Shown piece after piece: positions 7,042 through 14,758 of a stretch of DNA of 64,000 bases. The stretch is from JAYRZB01 sp041916675 (GTDB taxonomy: Bacteria > Pseudomonadota > Alphaproteobacteria > Rhizobiales > Devosiaceae), in contig JAYRZB010000003.1 of the NCBI GenBank assembly GCA_041916675.1, positions 248,001 to 312,000 of the forward strand, read 5' to 3'. A model generated the notes under the pieces. That model saw only the letters and a program-made list of their open reading frames with translations, was not told where the DNA came from and did no database searches. How positions within the stretch are numbered: position 1 is the stretch's first letter; the number at the start of each line of letters is the position of its first letter. A program made the position numbers and the translations under genes.

Positions 7042-8355
7042 TTAAAGCCCACGCACCCTTGGCCTTGCGTCGTTGAGCAGCAGCTCGGTCAGCGCCCAGA
7101 CCAGCGCATCCACCCGGTCGGGCGAATGTCCGTCGGCCCTTCCGTCCGCGCCGAATGCGCACATTTCGTCTTCGAGCGCCGTCAGCCCGGGCCGGTGCCG
7201 CACCAGGCCGCGCGCATAGAGCGCCGCCACCGGTTCGGCCCGCAGCCACTTGCCGCGATTGGCACGGACAGCCTTCACCGGCACGGTCGGGTCGACCTGC
7301 CCGATGATGGCTTTCACCATGTCCCCGCCCTGGTTCACCTCGGCCACGATGGCGTCGGCCTGATGGGCATGAAACGCCGCCACCGCCCGCCGCGCCCAGG
7401 CCAGCGGCCCCGCCGGTTTGACGGTGCGGTCTTCAAGCACCACCGCCGTTTCGCCAACCCGGCCCGCTACAATAATCCCACAGGCATCCGATCGCGCCGT
7501 GCCGGTCACCGGCGGGTCAACCGCCACCACCACCCGCTCAAGCCCCACCGCATCATCTGCCGCCAAAAACAGCTGGCGCGTCCACAGCGCATCGGGCCGG
7601 TCCTCGATCATTTCGCCTTCGAGTTCCTGCCGCCCCAGCACGGTGTCGGCATAGCGCGCCACCACCGCCTTCAGAAACGCCGGCGCCAGATGCCCCTGGT
7701 TGCCGCGCGTCGAAAGCCTGGTCACCACTGTCCCCGGTTCGGCCAGAATGCGCTTCAAAAGCTTGGTTGGCCGGGGCGTCGTTGTCACCAGTTGGCGCGG
7801 CCGCCGGCCAAGCCGCAGCCCGAACTGCAGCATATCCCAGGCTTCCTCGCCTTTGGGCCACTTGCCCACCTCGTCGCACCAGGCGGCGGCAAATTGCGGC
7901 CCGCGCAGCATGTCGGGGTCGGATGCCGAAAGCACCTGCGCCTCGGCGCCATTGGGCCACATCAGCCGCGTGCCCCGCAGGATCGGGCGCTCGTTTTCAG
8001 GGTGGGCCCGCAACAGCCCGCTTTGCCCGCGCACCATCACGTCGATGGCCTCGGTCATCGTCACACCGACCAGGGCAATGGGCGAAATCACCTGCGGCCC
8101 CAGCGCCATTTCCCGCACCCACTCGGCCCCGGCCCGGGTCTTGCCCGCGCCGCGCCCACCGATAAAGGCCCAGGTCGTCCAGTCGCCATCGGGCGGCAAC
8201 TGCTCATCATGGGCCCAGTGGGCCCACGAATAGTAGAGCCGCAGCATATCCGCCTTTTCGGCAACGGCGATCAGCGCATCCGAGTCACCGTCGCCTAAGT
8301 TCCTCAATGCGTTGCTTAAGTCTTTGGCTGAGGGCCTCCATGTCCACATTCTCAC
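7042..8355 (-). CDS. Large terminase subunit (GTA gp2-like)
   Basis: This protein is up to 437 residues long and is the packaging motor. The ATPase domain carries a Walker A in WAFIGGRGAGKTRAGAEWVR and a TerL-like LRGPQFAAAWCDEVGKWPKG Walker B block. The C-terminal half has nuclease-type acidic residues in VVVAVDPPVTGTARSDACG and IVAEVNQGGDMVKAI. The start is uncertain. The ATG at 8355 gives a 71-bp overlap with the small terminase, while an internal ATG near 8250 would remove the overlap but truncate the conserved region before DEQLPPDGDW. Confidence 0.9.
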   Translation of the reverse strand: MRMWTWRPSAKDLSNALRNLGDGDSDALIAVAEKADMLRLYYSWAHWAHDEQLPPDGDWTTWAFIGGRGAGKTRAGAEWVREMALGPQVISPIALVGVTMTEAIDVMVRGQSGLLRAHPENERPILRGTRLMWPNGAEAQVLSASDPDMLRGPQFAAAWCDEVGKWPKGEEAWDMLQFGLRLGRRPRQLVTTTPRPTKLLKRILAEPGTVVTRLSTRGNQGHLAPAFLKAVVARYADTVLGRQELEGEMIEDRPDALWTRQLFLAADDAVGLERVVVAVDPPVTGTARSDACGIIVAGRVGETAVVLEDRTVKPAGPLAWARRAVAAFHAHQADAIVAEVNQGGDMVKAIIGQVDPTVPVKAVRANRGKWLRAEPVAALYARGLVRHRPGLTALEDEMCAFGADGRADGHSPDRVDALVWALTELLLNDARPRVRGL

Positions 8356-8749
8356 GCCCCCGCGCTTTGTCCGCGCCCTTGCCGCGCTTGAGTTCCATCA
8401 GCTTTTCCAGCGTTCGGGTCATCGATCCCAAAAGCGCTGCTTCCTTGTCGCGCTCCAGCTCGTCTGGCTTGTTGTCCATTGGCTTCTCCAGCTCCCGCAT
8501 CTGCCGTTCCAGCAGGGTCATCAGCCGGTCCACCATCAATTCGGCATCCGGCGGATACCCGCGAAACGTCCAGGCCTCCTCCTTGGCGCGTTGGGCAATT
8601 TCGTATCGGGGCAGGTCGACTTGCAGCCCCAGCTGGTACAGCGACACGCCCGCCTCTTCGAACTGGCGCCGCACCCAAACCCATTTTTCATTGCTGAGCG
8701 TATGTCGCGCCGCCCCACGCTTTCGACGCAGTTTTGTGACCATACCCAA
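8285..8749 (-). CDS. Probable small terminase subunit (GTA gp1-like)
   Basis: This 154-residue, strongly charged protein lies directly before the large terminase, the standard place of TerS. The N-terminal part (about 1-60) looks like a helix-turn-helix DNA-binding unit: LSNEKWVWVRRQFEEAG, SLYQLGLQVDLPRYEIAQRA. The C-terminal half is a long coiled-coil region rich in Arg/Glu/Leu (LMTLLERQMRELEKPMD, ALSQRLKQRIEELRRR). Function is inferred from position and architecture. It is the first GTA gene, only 48 bp downstream of a toxin gene. Confidence 0.72.
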   Translation of the reverse strand: MGMVTKLRRKRGAARHTLSNEKWVWVRRQFEEAGVSLYQLGLQVDLPRYEIAQRAKEEAWTFRGYPPDAELMVDRLMTLLERQMRELEKPMDNKPDELERDKEAALLGSMTRTLEKLMELKRGKGADKARGRENVDMEALSQRLKQRIEELRRR

Positions 8750-8797
8750 ACACTACCACCCCAGCGTCACGCGGGGATAAGTTGTTGGGAAACTCCG

Positions 8798-9157
8798 CTA
8801 TTCATCGAGGAGAATGGCCGAAAGCCGGGCGACAATGTCTTCAATCAGGAAGTCCGGCAGGCGTTCGCCGGTCGGTGTTGCGCCGCGCGCCACAAGGTCG
8901 AGGGCACGAATCTGGTCCACCTGCACCACGCCGGTCACGCCCAGTCCGCTCCCCTGCAGCGAAACCGCAAATCCTGCCATCCGGGAGGCATTGCCCACAG
9001 TCGTTACCGGCGCGACAAAGGGCAGGCTCGATACGGCGTTGAACGCTCGTGGCGATACAACCACGCCATAGTGCGGGCCGCGCTGTTCGCGCCCGGCGGA
9101 AGGTGCAAAGTTCAGGTGATAGATATCGCCCCGGTCCGGAACATGTTTTCTTACCAA
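8798..9157 (-). CDS. MazF/PemK family endoribonuclease toxin
   Basis: This 119-residue protein has the MazF/PemK layout: DRGDIYHLNFAPSAGREQRG at the N-terminus, then HYGVVVSPRAFNAVSSLPFV and VTGVVQVDQIRALDL. Family toxins cleave mRNA at short sequences. The only in-frame start near the conserved region is TTG at 9157, which overlaps the antitoxin stop by 7 bp (TTGGTAA), so translation is coupled. The next gene on the same strand is the GTA small terminase 48 bp downstream, without an obvious terminator between. Confidence 0.88.
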   Translation of the reverse strand: MVRKHVPDRGDIYHLNFAPSAGREQRGPHYGVVVSPRAFNAVSSLPFVAPVTTVGNASRMAGFAVSLQGSGLGVTGVVQVDQIRALDLVARGATPTGERLPDFLIEDIVARLSAILLDE

Positions 9158-9477
9158 AGCTCGCGCCCCACGGGCGGGGCGTCGGCAAAGGCCCGTTCTT
9201 CATCGTTGCGGGGCACGTTCGGCGCGCATTGCGCCAGCAGATCCGCCAACAGGTACTGTGGCCTTTCGGGGCGGGTGGGGGTCAGAACAAGCGTATCGCC
9301 CTGCACCGAAATCGCCATTTCCTGGCCCTCGGTCAGGCCAAGCGCATCACGGGCGCTTGCAGGCACAGTCATCACCAGCGAGCCGCCTGCGCGCTTTAGC
9401 CTTGCCCGCGCGGTCACGCCCGGCTTTGGCGTCGCGCGAAGCGCTTTGGTGTCAGATTTTCTCGATGGCGCTGCCAT
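9151..9477 (-). CDS. MazE/AbrB-type antitoxin
   Basis: This protein of about 108 residues has an AbrB/MazE swapped-hairpin DNA-binding motif at about residues 20-65 (LKRAGGSLVMTVPASARDAL, LTEGQEMAISVQGDTLVL). A C-terminal toxin-binding tail follows (YLLADLLAQCAP...VGRELW). A TTG at 9489 in the same frame is possible, but the ATG at 9477 fits better. The start codon lies in the first of four 16-bp tandem repeats (9476-9539), which are placed where an antitoxin operator would be. Confidence 0.85.
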   Translation of the reverse strand: MAAPSRKSDTKALRATPKPGVTARARLKRAGGSLVMTVPASARDALGLTEGQEMAISVQGDTLVLTPTRPERPQYLLADLLAQCAPNVPRNDEERAFADAPPVGRELW

Positions 9478-9539
9478 GTCTCGGCTCAAATGTGTCTCGG
9501 CCCAAAAGTGTCTCGGCCCAAAAGTGTCTCGGCTCCAAT
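9476..9539. repeat. Four 16-bp tandem repeats over the mazE start
   Basis: Four direct copies run head to tail without gaps: 9476-9491, 9492-9507, 9508-9523 and 9524-9539. The consensus is GTGTCTCGGCCCAAAA; copies two and three are identical, and the outer ones differ at 3-4 positions. The 16-bp spacing is not a helical-turn multiple (about 1.5 turns). The first copy contains the antitoxin ATG. An autoregulatory operator is likely by analogy with other MazEF systems, but not shown. Confidence 0.85.
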
Positions 9540-9557
9540 GTTGAACAAATGTCTAAC
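9537..9557 (-). promoter_or_regulatory. Motif shared by the mazEF and DUF2147 upstream regions, copy 1
   Basis: On the minus strand this reads GTTAGACATTTGTTCAACA followed by TT. A near copy (16 of 19 matches) lies at 10083-10103 upstream of the DUF2147 gene in the same orientation relative to the gene. It could be a promoter element or a regulator site; I do not recognise the motif. Confidence 0.4.
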
Positions 9558-9580
9558 ATATGACGCACGAATGGACCAAC

Positions 9581-9607
9581 AAAAAAGGGCCGCTCGGTGG
9601 CGGCCCT
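9581..9607 (-). terminator. Rho-independent terminator of the DUF2147 gene
   Basis: On the minus strand an 8-bp stem AGGGCCGC/GCGGCCCT with a 6-nt loop is followed by six T residues. It lies 40 bp after the DUF2147 stop and separates that gene from mazEF. Confidence 0.9.
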
Positions 9608-9646
9608 CTGGGTCTCCGGCACGGAGCGCCGGAAGATTGGGTCAGG

Positions 9647-10039
9647 TCAGATGCGGACGAACTTGACCGACTGGCAGAAGGCCAGTTTGCAGCCCTTGAG
9701 CTGCATCAGCTCATCGCTGACCAGCGTCACAGAACCCGAAACCGTCTCGCCGTTATAGGTCACCGAGCCCTTCCAGGTATTGTCCTTGATCGCCTGCGCA
9801 CCGCGCACCACGAACTTGTTCAGATACTGCAGATTTTCTTGCGTGCGCGCATCCGGGCGCAGCCAGGTCAGCTTGGCGCAGAGCTGGGTGCCATCGCCGC
9901 ACAGGCTCACCTTGTAGCGCGATTCACCGGTCGTCGATTGCCAGGTGCCAACCGGCGACAGATCCTGCGCAAGAGCCGGTGTTGCGAACAATCCGAGGGC
10001 AAGAGCGGCCACCGCCGCCTTTTTGTTCAAAAAGGACAT
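9647..10039 (-). CDS. DUF2147 family secreted protein
   Basis: This 130-residue protein has a clear signal peptide (MSFLNKKAAVAALALGLFA, cleavage after TPALA). A small beta-rich DUF2147 domain follows: DLSPVGTWQSTTGESRYKV, then CGDGTQLCAKLTWLRPDAR and GKCKL-like Cys residues near the end (KGCKLAFCQSVKFV). The four Cys could form disulfides in the periplasm. DUF2147 proteins are periplasmic and of unknown function. The start is supported by GGAGA 8 nt upstream, and a strong terminator follows the gene. Confidence 0.88.
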   Translation of the reverse strand: MSFLNKKAAVAALALGLFATPALAQDLSPVGTWQSTTGESRYKVSLCGDGTQLCAKLTWLRPDARTQENLQYLNKFVVRGAQAIKDNTWKGSVTYNGETVSGSVTLVSDELMQLKGCKLAFCQSVKFVRI

Positions 10040-10082
10040 CAGAGGTCTCCAAATTTTGGTTTGGGCGACCTAATGCCAGTTT

Positions 10083-10103
10083 AATGTTGAATATATGGCT
10101 AAC
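10083..10103 (-). promoter_or_regulatory. Motif shared by the mazEF and DUF2147 upstream regions, copy 2
   Basis: On the minus strand this reads GTTAGCCATATATTCAACA followed by TT, matching the site at 9537-9557 at 16 of 19 positions. It ends 44 bp before the DUF2147 start codon. A TATATT hexamer inside it could serve as a -10 box. Confidence 0.4.
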
Positions 10104-10108
10104 CCGCC

Positions 10109-10123
10109 GTTCATTTTCGGTTC
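10109..10123. promoter_or_regulatory. Possible LexA (SOS) box GTTC-N7-GTTC
   Basis: GTTC ATTTTCG GTTC matches the direct-repeat LexA box of Alphaproteobacteria. It lies 70 bp upstream of the DUF2147 start codon in a 148-bp intergenic region. The motif has only eight fixed bases, so one or two chance matches are expected in a window of this size. Confidence 0.35.
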
Positions 10124-10187
10124 ATCTTGGCCGGAGGTGGAAGCCGCAGCGGTGGCCCGCCGCGGCTTCCCGTTGCGCAAGGGAGGG

Positions 10188-11804
10188 CTAGAATTCGTTC
10201 CAGTCGCGGTCGATGGCGGTATTCCCCACCACTGTGGGCCTTTGCGCTGGCCGCAGCTGCCTTGGCGAAGCTGCCATATTAAGGTGCTGGCTGCCCTCGA
10301 GCCTGAATACGGCCACGATATCGTCGAGTTCGCTGGCCTGGCCTTCGGTCTGCTCAATGGCTGCATTGGTCTGCTCGACGAGCGCGGCGTTGTGCTGGGT
10401 CATCTCGTCCATCTGCAGAATCGCCGTGGTGATCTCGGATATGGCCGATGCCTGATGCCGGTTGGAATCGGCGATGGCATTGACCATGGTTTCGTTGGTC
10501 TGGATTGCCGAAAGCATGCTTTCGAGCTTGCCGGTCGCGTCGGCCACCAGTGTCGAGCCGGCCTTGACCTCGCTGGCACTGCGCTCGATCAGCGTTTTGA
10601 CCTCCTTGCTGGCCTCGGCCGCCGACTGCGCGAGCCGGCGCACCTCGACGGCGACGACCGCAAAGCCCTTGCCCGCCTCCCCCGCCCGGGCCGCTTCCAC
10701 CGAAGCATTGAGCGCCAACAGGTTGGTTTGAAACGCGATGTCGTCGATCACTCCGATGATCGATGAGATCTGCTGGGACGATTCTGTAATGCGCTCCATC
10801 GCCGAATTGGCATCGTTCATCACGATGCCGCCCTCGTGGGCGATGGTGGCCACGGTGCGGGTCTGGCCGCTGGCTTGTTCGGCACGTTCGGCGTTTGAGG
10901 CCACCGTAGTGGCCAGTTGCTCCATCGCCGCACTGGTTTGCTCGATGGCTGCTGCCTGCCGCGTGGTGCGATCCGCCAGGTCGTTGGCACCGGTGAGCAG
11001 TTCGCTCGTTGCGGTTTTCAGCGAGTGCGAGGTGCCCCTGAGCTTGATCAGGATTTCCGAAATACGGTCCGCCACCGCATTGGTGTCATCCTTGATCTGC
11101 TGGAATTCGGGCTCGAACGCATCTTCGATCCGGCTGCGCAGGTCGCCTTCGGCGAGTTTGCGCAACACCTGCCCCGTCAGTTCCACCGTCCGTTCAGTCT
11201 TGGCCGCCGCGATGCGTTCCTTTTCGGCGTTTTCCTCGGTCAGCTTGTCGAAATAGACCGTCACGGCCATATCGATATCGACCATCATCGCCTTTATCAT
11301 CTGCACCAGGCTGGCCGACAGCAGGTCGATTTCTGCCAGCACGGCCTCCGGGCTCCTGGGCTTGCTGCGGCCGAAACTCTGCTTTTCAGGCACCAGCATC
11401 TCAGCCATGTAGTCCCGCATCACGCCCTGGATCAGCGTTTCAACAATCAGGCCATAGCCTCCGATATACCAGCGCGGCTCCAGCCCGATCTTGGCGTGCC
11501 GCAGGCCGACTTTCCTGGTCGCCTCCATATAGGTGGCGTCGAATTTGCCGGAAGCGATGGCCTTCCAGTGGTCGTGCTGCCGGTTCTCGGCGCGCTTGAC
11601 CTGGTCGCTGCCCGAAAAGAAATGCGATACCTGCGGCACCTGCATGATGCGCTGATAAAATTTTCCCAGCGCGTCTGGCAGGTGCCGGTCGATATGCGCC
11701 TGCACCCGCGCCAGCTTTTCCAGCGCAGCCTCATCAAGCCCGATGAAATCGAGCCGGGTCCTGAGTTCCTCAGGGATCGGTCCGTTGCGATTGTCCAATG
11801 CCAT
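10188..11804 (-). CDS. Globin-coupled methyl-accepting chemotaxis protein
   Basis: This 538-residue soluble receptor has no transmembrane segments. Residues about 10-170 form a globin-coupled-sensor domain. The likely haem-ligating His is about residue 103 in VGLRHAKIGLEPRWYIGGYG. A linker of about 100 residues follows. The C-terminal signalling domain carries the conserved hairpin (VIDDIAFQTNLLALNASVEA, GEAGKGFAVVAVEVRRLAQS). This is the HemAT-type layout for oxygen-directed signalling to CheA. I chose the ATG at 11804 over an upstream in-frame start. An FNR/FixK-type box lies 55 bp upstream. Confidence 0.93.
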   Translation of the reverse strand: MALDNRNGPIPEELRTRLDFIGLDEAALEKLARVQAHIDRHLPDALGKFYQRIMQVPQVSHFFSGSDQVKRAENRQHDHWKAIASGKFDATYMEATRKVGLRHAKIGLEPRWYIGGYGLIVETLIQGVMRDYMAEMLVPEKQSFGRSKPRSPEAVLAEIDLLSASLVQMIKAMMVDIDMAVTVYFDKLTEENAEKERIAAAKTERTVELTGQVLRKLAEGDLRSRIEDAFEPEFQQIKDDTNAVADRISEILIKLRGTSHSLKTATSELLTGANDLADRTTRQAAAIEQTSAAMEQLATTVASNAERAEQASGQTRTVATIAHEGGIVMNDANSAMERITESSQQISSIIGVIDDIAFQTNLLALNASVEAARAGEAGKGFAVVAVEVRRLAQSAAEASKEVKTLIERSASEVKAGSTLVADATGKLESMLSAIQTNETMVNAIADSNRHQASAISEITTAILQMDEMTQHNAALVEQTNAAIEQTEGQASELDDIVAVFRLEGSQHLNMAASPRQLRPAQRPTVVGNTAIDRDWNEF

Positions 11805-11858
11805 CCCACCCACCGCCAATGATAGCGATTGCAATAACAATTATGATGGCGAACTATA

Positions 11859-11872
11859 TTGACTTGGATCAA
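11859..11872. promoter_or_regulatory. FNR/FixK-type box upstream of the globin-coupled receptor
   Basis: TTGAC TTGG ATCAA differs at one base from the FNR/FixK consensus TTGAT-N4-ATCAA. Its centre is about 61 bp from the receptor ATG. The rest of the AT-rich gap 11805-12006 shows no gene. Confidence 0.65.
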
Positions 11873-12006
11873 TCAAAATTCACGCAGTGACGAATAATTT
11901 TTACATTCTCGTCAGCTCTTATTTAACATATACGTATAGATGAAATCAGAAATTACCCACTATCACTAAGTATATCTACTTAATACTACACAATTGCATC
12001 TAGTTC

Positions 12007-12462
12007 CTAGAGGCTATCCGGCGGCTCCCACTCCGGCCAGTCCACCGCATGGTCTTCCCACTCACCCGGCTTCACATCCCGCTCGCTGAACGTACGGCCC
12101 TTCACCGAAACGCCCACGGTCACCACGGTCTCAGGATCGCCCGAAACCAGTGGATGCCACCAGGCCAGGCCCCGGCCTTCTGCCAGCCGGCGATAGGCGC
12201 AGGTGTTGGGAATCCAGCCCATCTCCAGCACATTCTCCGGGGTCAGCTTGATGCAGTCTGGCACGTGCTTTTGCCGCTGCGGATAGTTGGTGCAGCGGCA
12301 GGTGTCCCCGTCCAGCAGCTTGCAGCGCACATCCGAGGTGATGATGGCGCCGCTGTCCTCGTCCTCGAGTTTGACAAGGCAACACCGGCCGCACCCGTCG
12401 CAGAGCGCTTCCCATTCCTCGGGGGTCATTTCGGCCAGCGTCTTTTCTTCCCAGAAGTTCAC
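12007..12462 (-). CDS. YcgN family cysteine cluster protein (UPF0260)
   Basis: This 151-residue protein starts MNFWEEKTLAEMTPEEWEAL and carries the family's Cys cluster: LCDGCGRCCLVKLEDE, CKLLDGDTCRCTNYP, DCIKLTPENV and NTCAYRRLAEG. The C-terminal HPLVSGDPETV and DWPEWEPPDSL are also typical. Members probably bind a metal or Fe-S cluster; the function is not established. It is monocistronic and divergent from the PBP gene. Confidence 0.92.
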   Translation of the reverse strand: MNFWEEKTLAEMTPEEWEALCDGCGRCCLVKLEDEDSGAIITSDVRCKLLDGDTCRCTNYPQRQKHVPDCIKLTPENVLEMGWIPNTCAYRRLAEGRGLAWWHPLVSGDPETVVTVGVSVKGRTFSERDVKPGEWEDHAVDWPEWEPPDSL

Positions 12463-12592
12463 GGGCGGCTACTCTTTCTTGGTGTGTTGCGGCTATGCTC
12501 TTGCACGAAGGCCGCCATGATCATATTCGAGCGAGCGCCTTGTGTTCAAAGGCATTGGCCCGGCATTATCCACGCTCGGCCAGCGGCAGGGG

Positions 12593-14755
12593 ATGAGGGT
12601 GCAGGATCCTTTCTACCACAAACAGAAGCGGCGCAAGAAGACCAGCATGCTGGCCGCCGACGCCTGGCTCGATTCCTTCCTTTATGAATTCTGGCAATCC
12701 TTCGGCCGTGGCTATCGCCGCCTGCAGGATTTCATGGATATTTTCCATGTCAGCGGCTTCAAACGCCTGTTTGTCGAACTGTTTTCCGATGCGCTGAGTT
12801 TTACGGCCATTGGCGCCGTGCTGATGACGGCTCTGGCGCTGCCGGCATTTGATGCCACCGTGTCCGGCCAGTTCAACAAGGCCGAAGACATTTCGGTGGT
12901 GTTTCTGGATCGGTATGGCAACGAAATCGGCCGCCGCGGCATCCGCAGCGATGATTCCGTGGCGCTCGACAAGATGCCCGATTTCCTGATCAAGGCGACG
13001 CTGGCCACCGAGGATCGGCGCTTTTACGAGCATTTCGGCATCGACGTCATGGGCACCCTGCGCGCGCTGGTGGTCAACGCCCAGGGCGAATCGAGCGTGC
13101 AGGGCGGTTCGTCCATCACCCAGCAGCTGGCCAAGAACCTCTTCCTCTCGCCCGAGCGCACGCTTGAGCGCAAGATCAAGGAAGCGTTCCTCTCGCTCTG
13201 GCTCGAATGGCACTATTCCAAGGACGAAATTCTCAAGCTTTACTTTGACCGCGCCTATATGGGCGGCGGCAATTTCGGCGTCACCGCCGCGTCCGAGTAC
13301 TATTTCGGCAAAAAGGTCACCGACATTACCCTTGGCGAGGCCGCCATGCTGGCAGGCCTCTTCAAGGCACCGACCAAATATGCCCCCCACGTCGACCTCG
13401 CCGCCGCGCGCGGCCGCGCCAATCAGGTCCTGACCAATCTGGTCGATGCCGGCTTTCTCACCGAGGGCCAGGTCACTGCCGCGCGCCGCCATCCGGCCAC
13501 GCCCATCGATCGTACGGCCGAGTTGAACTCGCCCAACTATTTCCTCGACTGGGCCTTTGATCAGGTCAAACAGCGCATCGATGGCCTGACCGATTCCAAC
13601 AATTTCGTTGTCCGCACCACCATCGATCCGGTGCTGCAATCCTATGCCGAAGATGCCGTCATCTCTGTGGTGCGCGAGCAGGGCGAACAATACAAGGTCA
13701 CCCAGGCGGCCATGGTCGTCACCGAGCCCAACGGCGCCATGCGCGCCATGGTCGGGGGCACCGACTATGGCAAATCCCAGTTCAACCGCGCCATCGTCTC
13801 CACCCGCCAGCCGGGCTCTTCGTTCAAGCCGTTCGTCTATGCCACCGCGTTCGAAATGCTCGATCTCAAACCGGCCTCCACCATTTCGGATCGGCCAGTC
13901 TGCATCGGCAACTGGTGCCCACAGAACTATGGTCGCAACTACAAGGGCTCGACCTCGATGATTTCGGCCTTTGCCCAGTCGATCAACACCGTGCCGGTCA
14001 CGCTCTCGATCAAGACCGGTCGCGACCCCATCGCGGCCATGGCCCACCGGCTGGGCATCCAGAACGAGTTTCCCGTCACCCGCTCGCTGGCGTTGGGCGT
14101 GGCCTCGGTCAGCGTGCTCGATATGACCTCGGCCTATGCCGCCTTTGCCAGCGGCGGGCTGAAAACTCCGGCCTACGGCATCACCCGCATTTCCACCCTG
14201 CGCGGCGACGTGCTCTACGAGCTCGATGCCGATGCCCCGCGCGAGCGCGTGCTGTCGGAGGAAGTGGCCAACAACATGAACCAGATGATGCGCGCCGTCG
14301 TCACCTCGGGCACCGGGCGCAAGGCCGATGTCCCCGGCGTCCCGGTATCGGGCAAGACCGGCACCACCTCGTCCTATCGCGATGCCTGGTTCTGCGGCTT
14401 TACCGGCAATTATGTCGCCGCCGTCTGGTTCGGCAACGATGACTACCGTCCCACCAACAATCTCACCGGCGGCAATCTTCCGGCCCTGACCTGGCAGAAG
14501 TTCATGGCCTATGCCCACACCAATATCGAGATCAAGCCGGTCCCCGGCGTTGATTTCACCCCCGAACCGTTCATTGTGGCCGAGGCAGACCCCAACGCAG
14601 CTCCCGTCGAAACCGCCGAGCGCCCGCCCGGCCTCAAGCCCGCAGCGGCCCTGAAGCTTCTCGAAGTGGCCGACCGCCTGAAGTCCGCGCAGGCCGCCGC
14701 CGCACCGGTGGCCGATCAGGCTGCGCTCACCTTCGCCGCGCCGGAAGGCCTCTAG
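12593..14755 (+). CDS. Class A penicillin-binding protein (PBP1A family)
   Basis: This bifunctional peptidoglycan synthase has 720 residues from the ATG at 12593; a GTG at 12542 is an alternative start. A cytoplasmic tail of about 65 residues precedes one transmembrane segment (SFTAIGAVLMTALALPAF). The GT51 transglycosylase domain shows LATEDRRFYEHFGIDVMGT and GGSSITQQLAKNLFLS. The transpeptidase domain has the Ser-x-x-Lys motif in QPGSSFKPF, SIN in FAQSINTVPV and the KTG motif in SGKTGTTSS. An Ala/Pro-rich tail ends the protein. All key motifs are intact. Confidence 0.93.
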   Translation: MRVQDPFYHKQKRRKKTSMLAADAWLDSFLYEFWQSFGRGYRRLQDFMDIFHVSGFKRLFVELFSDALSFTAIGAVLMTALALPAFDATVSGQFNKAEDISVVFLDRYGNEIGRRGIRSDDSVALDKMPDFLIKATLATEDRRFYEHFGIDVMGTLRALVVNAQGESSVQGGSSITQQLAKNLFLSPERTLERKIKEAFLSLWLEWHYSKDEILKLYFDRAYMGGGNFGVTAASEYYFGKKVTDITLGEAAMLAGLFKAPTKYAPHVDLAAARGRANQVLTNLVDAGFLTEGQVTAARRHPATPIDRTAELNSPNYFLDWAFDQVKQRIDGLTDSNNFVVRTTIDPVLQSYAEDAVISVVREQGEQYKVTQAAMVVTEPNGAMRAMVGGTDYGKSQFNRAIVSTRQPGSSFKPFVYATAFEMLDLKPASTISDRPVCIGNWCPQNYGRNYKGSTSMISAFAQSINTVPVTLSIKTGRDPIAAMAHRLGIQNEFPVTRSLALGVASVSVLDMTSAYAAFASGGLKTPAYGITRISTLRGDVLYELDADAPRERVLSEEVANNMNQMMRAVVTSGTGRKADVPGVPVSGKTGTTSSYRDAWFCGFTGNYVAAVWFGNDDYRPTNNLTGGNLPALTWQKFMAYAHTNIEIKPVPGVDFTPEPFIVAEADPNAAPVETAERPPGLKPAAALKLLEVADRLKSAQAAAAPVADQAALTFAAPEGL

Positions 14756-14758
14756 CCC

